Part shown: piece by piece, positions 1 through 9,993 of the stretch
How the letters are laid out: each line of letters starts with the position of its first letter
Numbering within the stretch: the first letter of the stretch is position 1
Source of the DNA: Semisulcospira habei
Taxonomy: Eukaryota; Mollusca; Gastropoda; Semisulcospiridae
Direction: 5' to 3'
DNA: 64,000 nt
Assembly: GCA_036245525.1 (NCBI GenBank)
Contig: BTPG01000008.1
Coordinates: 34,488,850 to 34,552,849 of the forward strand
Translations under genes and position numbers: made by a program
Notes under the pieces: generated by a model
Told to the model about the DNA's origin: nothing
The model's input: only the letters and a program-made list of their open reading frames with translations
Database searches by the model: none

Positions 1-567
1 TGGCGCAAGCAACAACGCAAATGAAGACCGCGTTCGCGCCTTCTCAACCAGTGCCCAGCCCGGGAACCAGCCGAGGGCCAACCCAGTCACCTTACCTTTT
101 CCCGGAGCGGACCGGGGAAGGGGGGGGGGGGGGGGGGAGAATCCAAACCAAGGCACGCGCGGCGAAGTCCCCGCGAAGTTCACAGCGTAGCCCAGGCACT
201 TCAGGGAGCCAAGCGGGCAGCTGCCAACGAAGAAGGGATACCAGAGCCACCCGGTACAGGGGGGCCCGACGAAGAACAAGTCAAGAGAAGAACTAAGTCC
301 GTCGAAGACCGGTGAACCGGTCGAAATCCCCAAAATCCGTAGGCTAGAGCAACACGTCTGAACAGCGTAAGCCTAAGTAGACTGACTGAGGAATTATGGG
401 TACTCTGTTCCGGATGGGGAGTATCGGGAGACAACTCTTGGCCCCCTCGGGGTTCCCCGAGTGCCTCCCGGGTTGTGTGTTAACACAACGAGTACTTAGG
501 CTAGAATTGAGTAAGTAGTAGACACTCCCATAAGGTCATGTCATCGGTAATGTTTTTGATGAAATAA
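1..567 (-). mobile_element. DIRS element E1, 5' terminal fragment (cut by window start)
   Basis: The stretch 430-567 matches the coding-5' end of element E3 (10300-10451) almost base for base, including the block around 'cgggagacaactcttggccc', a short palindrome around 'gttgtgtgttaacacaacg', and the terminal 'catcggtaatgttttt' followed by gatgaaataaa. The coding part would lie left of the window on the minus strand. Only terminal repeat and leader are present, and no coding domain can be read. A G-run lies at 121-137. The end at about 567 abuts a broken piggyBac gene, so this DIRS copy probably inserted into it. Confidence 0.8.
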
Positions 568-574
568 ATACCTG

Positions 575-1627
575 AACAATTATGAACCCAACCGGCAGAT
601 TTCTGTGGATGAGTGTATGAGAAGATTCCGTGGCAGAGTGCATTTCCACATGTACGTACCGAGTAAGCCAACGAAGTGGGGAATAAAAGTGTAGTGCCTG
701 TGTGATTCAGTGACAAGCTTCTGTATCAACTGGAAGGTGTATACAGGTGCGAAGGCAAATGATGCTGCCACCGGGCTTGGCCAGGAGGTTGTCTTAGACT
801 TATTACGGCCTCTGTTCAACAGTGGTAGAGTCTGCTATCAGGACAATTATTTCACTTCGCCCAGTCTCGCTGCAGCATTGGCGAAAAGGCAGATTGGCTG
901 CTGTGGGACAGTGAGACATGACCGCACAGGCATGCCTGAGGAGATCAAAGGAAACCACCTGAAGCTTCAAAAAGGTGATGATCCCAAATTTTGGGGGCAC
1001 TCAGACACGGGGATCCTTGTTTCTTCGTGGCATGATACGCAAAGAGTGAATGTACTGTCAACAGTTCATGGAAACACTGTACATCGAGGACGAATTAGAA
1101 GCCGGCATGAACCGACAGGTTACCGTCCTGTCAACAAGCCAAGCATGTGCCATGATTACAATAAGTTCATGTCAGGTGTGGATCGAATGGACCAGGACAT
1201 GTCTTACTACCAGTTTCGTCATCGTCTCATCAAGCATTACATGGTGATATACCACTTCATCAAAGAGGTTGCTTTGCACAACGGCTGGGTTATGGGCAAA
1301 CATCAGCTATCGATCACATCAAAGCAGTTTCGCGCGAATGTCGCAGATGTGTTTTTGAATCAGTACAAAGCTTGTGACAAATTTGTGGACCACACTGGGC
1401 GCCGAGTGTCTGTCCCTTCGGACATTGCAAGACTCACAGGGACGCACTTGGCGGCCAGAACCGCGAAATATGGTGACTGTGCTGTGTGTTCGAACAGAAG
1501 CTGGAAGGCTAGAAAGACTACTGTTTTTGTGTGTCGCACCTGTGGCCCTAGAATACACCTGTGTGTTGGATCTGTCGACGATCGAGACTGCTTCCAGATA
1601 TATCACACAGTGCAGAATTACAAGTAG
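575..1627 (+). pseudogene. piggyBac-type transposase, 5'-truncated, with in-frame stop
   Basis: This is the C-terminal part of a DDE_Tnp_1_7 (piggyBac) transposase, which cuts and pastes DNA at TTAA sites. Reading from 575 gives the family landmark VDECMRRFRGR, then PSKPTKWGIK, then an in-frame TAG at 692-694 where a Trp is expected. The frame is then open to the stop at 1627. The three catalytic Asp regions are visible: DNYFTS, SWHDTQRVNVLSTVH and GVDRMDQ. A C-terminal Cys-rich domain (CAVC, CRTCG, LCVG) is present, as in many piggyBac proteins. About 340 residues remain, against roughly 550-600 usual. The N-terminus is missing where DIRS E1 abuts. This is a dead copy. Confidence 0.9.
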
Positions 1628-2078
1628 AGGTCAGTCAGAATGGTTCTACCTTCAAAATGTTACTAATATTCACATGACCGTCTTGCATGAATAAAAATAA
1701 TCACACTAATCACTTTGCACGCATCTAAATTGATTACAAATACGCATTTTTCAGGTAATTATGCACATGAAAATAACATTTGATGTACTCAAATTTTTTG
1801 GGAAGTAATGCCCAACCACTACTGAATAAGACAAATATACATACTTTTGTACAAACGTCAATGGTTAGCTGCAAAAAAATAATATTTAGAACCTATCACT
1901 TTAGTCTCCGCCATCTCTTAAAACTGCCGTGCTTTTAGGGGGTGCGCTTAATAGAGGCAAGTTTTTTTCTGCCTGCGTGCGTCGAAGAGTTAAAGCCTGT
2001 TTTAAGTGTTTATCAACACCCTAAACAAGCTTTTAAAGCCTATGTAATATTACATAGACACGAGAACACAATAAATAC
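1628..2078. other. AT-rich non-coding flank of the piggyBac copy
   Basis: There is no coding frame. This is probably the 3' untranslated part and right end of the piggyBac element. A TTAA at 1990-1993 follows 'ctgcctgcgtgcgtcgaagag', which resembles the terminal inverted repeats of piggyBac relatives, so it is a candidate right boundary. The left end is outside the window, so this cannot be confirmed. Confidence 0.4.
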
Positions 2079-3217
2079 TGTTTTCTCAAAACTATTACCG
2101 ATGACATGACTAATAGGAAGGTATACTTAGCGTACCGATTTAGCCTAAGCAGACCTGCCTACCACCAATTTCTTTGTTTCCTCAAAACCCTTACCGATGG
2201 CATTACTGAAAGGAAGATACGCTAGCTAACCTGATTTCAGCCCAAGTCCGTTGTGTGAACAAGCACGAACAAGGAGGCGACTCCGGGGAGCCTGTTTATC
2301 AAATGCAACCCCGGGTGGCCTCCCCTCCCTTCCCATCAGGCCCTATGGGCTGACCCACCAGTTTCACACTTAGCTGCCTTCCGATCGGTTGCACCGGTTT
2401 GCCGTTGTGATTATTTGTGCGGTTTACGCTGATTCTCTTCACCTGTTTCGGAATTCTTCGACAGACTGGTTTGTGGGTGCTGGCCTTGCCTGAAGGATTC
2501 CCTTCTTTCTTTTTCTTCCGAGCTCCCTCTCTTCCTGCAGAGACTTCAATGAGGTAAGGTCTTGTTGGCGCCTGAGTCGTCGGCCATGGCGTACGCGACA
2601 TTGTGGCGGACGTGGGCTGACAGGCGGAATCCACCTTTGCCCGCTCCTACCTGAGGGACCTATCTGGCCAACGTGACAACCTGGCTCTGTTGGGGGACAT
2701 CTCGGACACTCCCTCTGAGCGCCGCAGGCACCTTAGGTACGCATAGCTCAAATCGTCGGGAGTTGGGTGCATGTAAGGGGCCTCGATAACCTAAAGCACT
2801 GGGTGTGCATTCCTTGTGATTTTTCGCTTGGTGGTTTGGCGTTATCTGCGGCACCCAACTCCTATTCGCTATTCTTCCTATTAGTCATGCCATCGATAAT
2901 AGTTTTGAAAAAACAAATGTGTTTTTCTCTAAAATGTATTTTTTCGAAAAATACTTACAGATAGCATGACTCGGAGGTCCCTCCCTCCTGCCCCGCTTGC
3001 CGCTATTGAGCTAAGGCAAAAGACTGGCGGGAAACACGTCACCAGATATGGACGTAAGGGAGGGTTTCTTGGTAACGACTCCCTGAAGTCGCCTCCTTAG
3101 TTGTGTAGTGTACACAACGGATGCTTAGGCTAAATCGGTATGCTAAGTATACCATCCTATTAGTCTTGCCATCGTTAAGTATCTTTTAAAAAAATACATT
3201 TTAGAGAAAAATACATT
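2079..3217 (+). mobile_element. DIRS element E2, internally deleted remnant (plus strand)
   Basis: Both ends are of the E9 subfamily: left end 2079-2155 (accgatgacatgactaatagg) and right end 3070-3217, which mirrors it. Between them are only a recombinase C-terminal fragment and an internal complementary region at 2873-2965. A second, different left-end type starts at 2184 ('cttaccgatggcattactga') inside the first. The remnant is therefore a chimera or holds a nested fragment. About 1.1 kb remains of a normal 5-6 kb. Confidence 0.8.
2575..2749 (+). pseudogene. Tyrosine recombinase C-terminal fragment of E2
   Basis: The plus-strand frame reads GVRDIVADVG, then TGA where the family has Trp, then QAESTFARSYLRDLSGQRDN and LALLGDIS to a stop at 2747-2749. 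It aligns with the last 55 residues of the E3 recombinase and retains the catalytic Tyr (in RSYLRD). The upstream recombinase, RT and gag are deleted. It is a dead fragment. Confidence 0.8.
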
Positions 3218-4008
3218 TTTACGTGCACAGTCACATTCACTGAACATTAACGCATGGTCAAGCAACAAAATGGCTCACAGATGGTCCTCTTGGGGTTCTG
3301 ATTTTTTTCTTGATGGACAGCGCTCTCTTTTTCAAAGGATCAGCAGCATCATGTCTGAAGAGAAAAAAATCAAGAAAGCATTGAGAAGTATGCACAAAAC
3401 TGACATTTAGCCCAAGGAAGAGATGGAGCGAACATGATCATTCACAGGTAGTGCCAGATAAGCTTGGCGCCATCAGGTGCCAAGCTAATCTGGCAATACC
3501 CTTGAATTATCATGATCAACCCATCTCCTAGGAGCAACTGGCAGTCATTAGGTGACACCTTCAAAATGTGGGAAATGCAGCCGTGGGATTAAATGGGTTA
3601 AAACAGAAAGGTAATTTGTGTGCTGGTCTGTGATTTTGGTCCCTACAGCCTACAACTGTGAGATCCAAAATCACAGACCAGCAAACATTTAACAGCAAAC
3701 ACATTGACAACCAGTAAACGCCCTTTCCCCCCAGGAGGGGGTGGTGGGGAGGGGGCTGGGTGTGGGGGTGGTGGTGGTGATGGTTTGGGGGGGGGGGGGT
3801 GTCATAAGGTCCAAAGTCACAACCAGCTTACATATGAAAGCACTGACGTGCACTCACGTGGACACAGAGAAAACAGTTAATTTGTGTTTGGTCTGTGATT
3901 TTGGACCTTACGCCTGTAAGGCCACAAGATCTGAAATAACAAGCAAGCATTTATTTGAGAGTGCGCGCACACAGACAAAGGATGCCTATAGGACATATAT
4001 ATGCATAC
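3218..4008. repeat. Intronic or downstream spacer with short hairpin (MITE-like) repeats
   Basis: No exon is recognisable. A hairpin at about 3432-3518 has arms around gtgccagat..agcttggcgcc and ggtgccaagctaatctggca. A second hairpin at 3621-3683 has perfect 19-bp arms (tgctggtctgtgattttgg). A degenerate copy of the second lies near 3885-3940. G-rich simple sequence lies at 3737-3800. Both hairpin families recur elsewhere in the window. Confidence 0.65.
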
Positions 4009-4250
4009 TTGTCTTGTTTCTGGTAGAGAACCGCTAAAGAGTCCAGCTCTTTGGCCACCAGGTGGTGATCAGATCCGTAAGCGTCTTCGAAGATGTCCAG
4101 AGCCTGCCGGTATAGCAGCTCTGCTGTGGCAAACTTGCCCCACTGTGCGTGTAGCCCAGCCAGTTGGTGCAGAGAGCGAGCCACTATGGGGTGGTCAGGA
4201 TCTACAGCAGTTTCTCGCAGCTCTAATGCCCTCTGTAAAGCTGGTAATGC
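4009..4250 (-). CDS. NPHP3: NPHP3-like exon (TPR region)
   Basis: This is the most 3' exon in the window. The acceptor is ttttgtacag and the donor is AAGACAA/gtatgc. It encodes tetratricopeptide repeats that begin [20 protein letters not shown], with the later core [20 protein letters not shown] and the end [10 protein letters not shown]. These are the spacing and residues of nephrocystin-3 TPRs, which mediate binding in the INVS/NPHP3 ciliary complex. It enters in phase 0 from the exon at 10803-10885, across a 6.5-kb intron that holds DIRS E3. The rest of the TPR array must lie left of the window. Confidence 0.88.
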
Positions 4251-4537
4251 CTGTACAAAACAATCAGTATCATGTTCACATATGGAATGCTTTAACCCTT
4301 TCACTGATAGAGGACATGGATTTTCTTTATGAATTCCTTGTTAATTCAACATGGACGAGCCTCAGCCATGTACAGAACATGGATACACACAAAGTGGTGT
4401 CAGCAAGAGGCATAGACTTGTAAGTTGTAAGCTATTGCACATGGGATTGTGTTCAATTTTTCTCAGCAGTGAAGGGGTTGTTTAAATTCCTTCAAAATAC
4501 AAAATAAACTATTAAACAGCAAACAGTGCAAAAAAAA

Positions 4538-4885
4538 TGCATTTTTCTTTAAAAGGTATTTTTTCGAAAAATACTTACCGATGACATGACAAATGGGAGT
4601 GTCTACTACGTGCTCAAATTCTAGCCTACGAACCCGTTGTGTGCACACACAACACGGGAGGCACTCGGGGAACCCTCCAGAGGGGCCAAGAGTTGTCTCC
4701 CGGACCTGCCTATCCGGTTCCGAGTCACCTGACTCGCCAGTCAGATACTAGGTTCACCAGCGGCAAGCGGGGCAGGTGGGAGGGTCCGTGTCATGTCATC
4801 GGTAAGTATTTTTCGAAAAAATACCTTTTAAAGAAAAATGCATTTATTTCATCAAAAACATTACCGATGACATGACAAATGGGAG
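4538..4885. repeat. E3 left inverted end plus internal complementary region
   Basis: The outer end contains the palindrome ggtattttttcgaaaaatac. The inverted-repeat body 4579-4743 pairs with 10260-10430. The segment 4791-4885 is the reverse complement of the outermost left end joined directly to the reverse complement of the outermost right end, so it is a stored copy of the circle junction. Confidence 0.85.
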
Positions 4886-4979
4886 AATCACGAATAGGAG
4901 GAGGGTGCCGCCCCGGTACTACCGGAGACCACGACCGTCCTCCCATTGCTAATTCCCAGGTAACTAGCTAGGTGCGTAC

Positions 4980-6386
4980 CTACGGCGCCTGCTGCGCTGG
5001 GAGGGAGTGCTGTGCCACCGTGAGGTCCCCCAACAAGGCGAGGTTGTCTCGCTGTCCCGCCAGATCCCGAAGGTAGAAACGAGCGAAGGTAGATTCTGCT
5101 CGCCAGCCCACCGCGGCCACGATGTCCTTGACAGCGCAGTTCCGAGCGAATGCGACGCTCGTGGCCATGGCGCGTACTTCGTGTGCGCGGATCTTCAGTC
5201 TCTGCGCTACGCGTGGGGAGAGATCCATGTATGCCGATCGTATTACCCAGCGCAGCCAGGAGGAGATCGTCTGGGCTGTGATATCAGTCTTGCCCTGGCG
5301 TATGGGCAGGAAGAGGCGGGAGCGCCCTCTACGGGTAACTTTGGTACGGCGCAGGTAGATGCGTAGGGCACGCACGGGATCCTGTCGCCGAGTCTCCGGA
5401 GAGCAGGCAGGCCCTCCCAGGGGCCGCAAGGTGATGATCTGTGGAGCAGTTAGGGGCGACCTTGTTTTGGCAATAAAGCTGGGGTCCGTTAAGAGCTGCA
5501 CGGAGCGATCTGCCCTGAACTGGAGGCAGTCTGGGCGGGTAGAAAGAGCGTGTAGCTCGCTAACTCTGGACGCGGTGGCCAAGGCTAGAAGGAAGCAGGT
5601 CTTGCGTGTCACATTTGCCAGAGGGGCTAGAGCGAGTGGCTCGAAGCGGGAAGAATTCAGCCACGTCAGGACCCAAGGTAGGTCCCAAAGAGGAACGAGA
5701 GAACGCTGAGTCGGACGTTGGAGGCTGAAGCTGGACATGAGGTCGGAGAGGTCCTTACAGGCGCCGGGGTCTGGAAGGCCGAGATGGCGGTACGTGTCGG
5801 CGACCATGGATAAGTATCCCCTGATGGTGATGGGCGCCAAACCTTGGACCTCGAAGAGCCATAGGAGAAAGTCCGCTAGCTGTGGGTTAGTCAGTCCGGT
5901 GGGTAGGAGGCGACGGGCGTCGCACCAGGCACACAAGACGCGCCACTTCCCTTCGTAAACACGCCGGGTGGACGGCTTGCGGGCTGCAGCGATTGCCTCC
6001 ACTGCTGCACCAGAGAAGCCTCGAGCGGAGAGGGCGCGCTGCACAACCTCCAGGCGTGAAGAGACAGGCGTTCGGGACAAGGGTGGAAGAGAGCCTGCCT
6101 GGGCTGCTTGAGCATGGAACGGGGCGTGGGAAGGCGCAGGGGAGGAGAGGTGGCGAGGTTGAGTAGGTCGGTGGTCCAGGACCGGGCCCAAGCCAGCGGG
6201 CGACCAGAAGCAGGACTGCGTTGCTCCCTCGAAGTTTGTGGAGGACCTTGGGAATGAGGACTGTCGGGGGGTACGCGTAAGCGATGAGGCCGTCCCAAGG
6301 AATCGAGAGGGCATCGACTGCCCAGGCCAGCGGGTCTGGAATCGGGGAGACGAAGAGGGGAAGCTGGCGGTTCCACCTCGTAGCAA
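4980..6386 (-). CDS. DIRS tyrosine recombinase (E3), catalytic set intact
   Basis: The frame is 468 codons and the conserved domain starts near residue 110 (RLEVVQRALSARGFSGAAVE). This is the integrase that inserts circular DIRS DNA. The catalytic Arg lies in LATASRVSELHAL, the H-x-x-R in RAHEVRAMATS, the Trp that replaces the second His in AAVGWRAEST, and the nucleophile Tyr in FARFYLRDL. It overlaps the end of pol in the -1 frame, an arrangement shared with E7 and E9. The true start codon is uncertain: the first 100 residues are the overlap region and may be read only in the pol frame. Among the window's recombinases this is the most intact. Confidence 0.85.
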   Translation of the reverse strand: MLRGGTASFPSSSPRFQTRWPGQSMPSRFLGTASSLTRTPRQSSFPRSSTNFEGATQSCFWSPAGLGPVLDHRPTQPRHLSSPAPSHAPFHAQAAQAGSLPPLSRTPVSSRLEVVQRALSARGFSGAAVEAIAAARKPSTRRVYEGKWRVLCAWCDARRLLPTGLTNPQLADFLLWLFEVQGLAPITIRGYLSMVADTYRHLGLPDPGACKDLSDLMSSFSLQRPTQRSLVPLWDLPWVLTWLNSSRFEPLALAPLANVTRKTCFLLALATASRVSELHALSTRPDCLQFRADRSVQLLTDPSFIAKTRSPLTAPQIITLRPLGGPACSPETRRQDPVRALRIYLRRTKVTRRGRSRLFLPIRQGKTDITAQTISSWLRWVIRSAYMDLSPRVAQRLKIRAHEVRAMATSVAFARNCAVKDIVAAVGWRAESTFARFYLRDLAGQRDNLALLGDLTVAQHSLPAQQAP

Positions 6387-8230
6387 AGAGGTCGATTAAG
6401 GGAGTCTCCCAACGGGCGCAGATCATCTGGAAGATATCCGGGCGCAACGTCCATTCTGTGTGGAGCAACTGGCCGCGGCGAGAGAGCGAGTCCGCCAACA
6501 CATTCAAGTGGCCAGGAATGTGTCGTGCGAGGAGTGTAATGTCGCGTTCCTCGGCCCAGCGCATCAAACGGAAGAGGAGCATACAGAGGTCGGGAGATCG
6601 GGTGCCCCCCTGTCTCTGGATGTAGGCCACCACCGTCGAGTTGTCGGAGAGGACGAGAAGCCGCTGGTTCCTGAGCTGGTTCTCCCAAACAAAGAGGGCT
6701 TGCCAGACTGCCTGCAGCTCTAACCAATGTCCGCAAACTCCGGGGGCCAGAGGCCGGAAGCCGAGGTGAATTGAGGAAGCAGGTGGGCTCCCCACCCCGA
6801 GAGGCTCGCGTCGACACACAGGGAGAGGTGCGGGGGGGGGGGGGGGGGGGGGGAGGACAAAGGGACTCCCGAAGCCAACCAAGCCGTGTCGGTCCAGCGT
6901 AGAAGGTGAGGGCGAACCAGGGGGGAAACCGGGACCAGGTGGGTAAGGTCGCCCGAAGAGGGTCTCCAGAGAAGCAGGAGGTGCAGCTGAAGGGGGCGGG
7001 CGTAGAGGCGACCCAGGGGGAGAAGGTCCGCCGCTGCGTTGATCAGTCCGAGGAGTTGAAGCCAAACTCGGGCGGGAGCTGCTTCCTGCTGAGCTAGCTG
7101 GTTGGCGAAGGTGGCCAACTTCCGAATCCGGGGATCCGGGAGGCGAACAACGTTGAGATCGGTGGCAAATCCATTCCGAGATGAATGAAGCGGCGCGAGG
7201 GCGTGAGATCGGACTTCCCGACGTTGAGGAGGAACCCCAGTCGCGACAGCAGACGCATCAGTGTATCCCTGTCCTCTTCCAAGACGGACTCGACGTGGTT
7301 CCTCAGGAAGAGATCGTCGAGGTAGTTGGACATAGGGCTGAGAGACGACTGCCGTGCCTTGGCCATAACTGCATCCATCAAGCGGGTGAAGACCCAGGGG
7401 CTGAGGTTGAGGCCGAAGGGTAGGGCTCGAAACTGGTAAACGGTTCCATCGAACGCGAAGCGCAGATACCTCTGGGCGGCCGGATGTATGGGTACGTGTA
7501 GGTAAGCGTCGGAGAGATCCAGGCTGACGGCGTAATCCATGGGTCGCACCGCGGTACGCAGGGCTCGGGCCGTCTCCATGTGGAAGGAAGGAGCCACGAT
7601 GAAGCGATTTAGGGCTGAGAGGTCGATCACTGGGCGCCACTTGCCGCCAGGCTTGGGGACGACGAAAAGTCTGCTGTAAAATCCCAGCGAGTCTGCGCGG
7701 CGCACAACCTCTGTGGCATCCTTCCTCAAGAGAGAGTCGACTTCCCCCCGTAGGGCGCACTCCTTGAGCGGGTCTGCGGGGATCTCGGTCCACAGCGGAG
7801 TCGTACGCAGAGGAGGAGGGGAACGAAAGGAGATCCGTAGGCCGCAGGAAACAGTGTCTAAAATCCACGGGTCTTCTGGAATCAGTAATCGCCACTCGTC
7901 GCTGAAGAGGGCGAGCCTGCCGCCGACTGGAGGACCCGAGACGGCCGGCGGAGGCGGAGGAGGGGAGGAGTCACTGAGCCCGCCCGCGCCCAGGGCGACG
8001 GGCGGGACGGGGCCAAGCGGGGGCGGGGGCGTTAGCTTGGCCGGGGCGACCGAAGGCGGGGCGACGGCGACGCAGGGACTGCAGCTGGGCTGTTGACGTC
8101 GGAGCGACGGGTCTGGAGATCCGCAGGGGGCGACCCACGGCCTTGCGGGCTGACTGAAAGCGCCGAGGAACAGACTTGGGAGGCCACCTGTCCGCATTGG
8201 AATCCTTGACGGCTTGCCAGGTGTCACCAA
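5891..8230 (-). pseudogene. DIRS pol (E3): reverse transcriptase, RNase H, methyltransferase-like
   Basis: RT is readable at about 8070-7150: FYSRLFVVPKPGGKWRPVID, AVSLDLSDAYLHVPIHP, LPFGLNLSPWVFTRLMD and the catalytic SNYLDDL. RNase H follows in shifted frames: CVDASLSGWGAH, WLELQAVWQAL, LSDNSTVVAYIQ and HIPGHLNVLADSLSR, which carry the usual acidic residues. A segment IDLFATRW..FVSPIPDPLAWAVDAL..AYAYPP then corresponds in position to the Dam-like methyltransferase region described for DIRS elements (inferred). Frame changes near 7210, 6790, 6740 and 6190 make the present copy non-functional, unless some are homopolymer errors. Confidence 0.85.
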
Positions 8231-9993
8231 AGAGAAGGGGTCCCCCGAGGGGGGCCCGACGCAGCTGGGTCTTCAGGTCGGCAGGCATTCCCCGGCAGGC
8301 CTGCAGGACAGCGTCGCGGCGGAGTAAATCACAATTGGCGGCTGCAGCCATAGCGTTGACCGAAGAGTGATACGCGGCGCGGCTGGCCGCTTCAGCGAGG
8401 ACGAGGAGGTCGCCAAGAAGGGGGGTCAGGGACGGGTGCCACGAATCTTCCACGCGCCGGAGGAAGGCTTGCGTAAGGAGCTCCATGAAGCCGGCGCAGG
8501 CCAAGGAATTCCTGACAAGCGAAGCCGTCTTGTCCAAACCCGCGGGGAGCGCGCGTCTGAGGGCAGAGGCCCCACCCGCCTGTACCACGGCGGCTGGATC
8601 CACCGGAGGGAGAGGGCAGAGGAAGGCCTGGGAATGGCCGGCGTACCACTGCTGGCGGAAGTACATGTCGAGGTCCGGAGGCCATCTGTGGTCCGAGAAG
8701 AAATTACTGTCTCTTGAGTCAGACAACAGGTGGGCCGAGAACACATCCCGAAGCTCACGAAAGGAGGGGGGCTGAGGGAGAGTCTTGAACTTCTTTACCT
8801 GTCTACCCGCGTCGACGAAGGCAGAAGGCTTCCTCTTCAGGGGGGGGGGATGGAGGGCAGTCCGCTGCCGGAAGCGTGGCGGAGATGAGGCGAGCGACCT
8901 CGGCGAGGGCCAGAAGAACCTCTGTGCGGGAGGAGGCCGGTAACCCGTGGGCTGTCGACGCATCCGAAGGAGAGAGCGGCGAAGGAGAGCGGCTGAGACC
9001 TCCGAGGAAAACTGAGATGGAATCATCAGGGAGAAGACTCAACGAATCGTCGTCCACGCCGCCGAGAGCCGTCGAAGAGGGACGGCGACCGGGACTCCGA
9101 GAGCGAGCAGCTCGACGAGGACGAGGGGAGCCATAAGGCGCCGAAGCACGCAGGGGAGAGCGACGTCCGCGACGGCGACACGACGCACTAGAGGAGCGGG
9201 AACGGCGGCGGCGACCAGACGAGCGACTACGAGCTGGAGACCGTGATCCCCGGGAACGAGGAGGAAGGAAAGAGGCTGGGCGAGGGGAAGGGGAACGGGA
9301 GGGACGAGGCAGACGGCGGGGAACGTGGGACGAACGCCGCGAAGAGGGAGAGCGCGAAGGCCCATGGTCCAGATGACGAGAAGAATCACGAACTTTACGA
9401 CGCTCACGCGAAGGAGTGCGAGAGTGGTGGTCAGACTTCGATCGCAAGGAGGAACTGGACACAGGTAGTGGTGTGGTGAGTGTGCGCGAATGTCTCCGCG
9501 AGCCGGACTCTGTGGCGAGGCGGGCTCGCAGTGGCCGAGGAGGATCCAAGGCCTTCCTAGGAGACGAGTGGGGACCGGTTGACCATGGACGGCGCGAGGC
9601 ACGTCTCTCCGAACTGACCTCTGTCTCGAGATGGGTTCTCTGCCTGTCGTAAGGCTTGGTCCAAGCGCGTTCCCTCCTGGGAATCCGCGCCTCGAACTCC
9701 CGACTCCGCACACTACCTTGCTGTGTCCGCTGTGGAGATCTTTCCAGACTGGGGCCATCGGGGGCAAGAGCGGTCGGGGCGCCTGAGATGACCGCCGGCA
9801 CTTCCGCAGGTCTTGCAACAGGCACCGGTGTCGGGCGTTCACGTCGGTAGAAGCTCCAAAGTTGGGACCAGCGGAGCTCCGGCCAGACGGCGCAAACGTC
9901 ACAAGAACGCTCAGATGTACAGCCGACACACGGCAGGCAGACCTTGTGCGAATCCGAGGGCCACTGGAAACCTCCACACTGCGTGCAGGTCAT
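7971..9993 (-). pseudogene. DIRS Gag (E3): Cys-rich domain, SR-rich linker, core
   Basis: The chosen start is the ATG at 9993 (M-T-C-T-Q-C), because family conservation begins there. Three parts are visible. First is a Cys-rich domain C-x2-C-x12-C-x2-C-x2-C-x5-C-x2-C containing FQWPSD and ending in LWSFYRRERP. Second is a long Arg/Ser-rich linker (for example RSRSSSASCRRRGRRSP). Third is a core domain, after a one-base frame change in a G/C run near 8840, with LPQPPSFRELRDVFSAHL, WYAGHSQAFLCPLPPVD and NAMAAAANCDLLRRDAVL. It stops after a Gly/Arg tail at 7971 and overlaps pol in another frame. The presumed role is binding and packaging element RNA. Confidence 0.75.

Noticed and set aside
2299..2634. 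111-codon minus-strand open frame
   Set aside because: It is antisense to the E2 recombinase tail and leader. The plus strand carries the family match.
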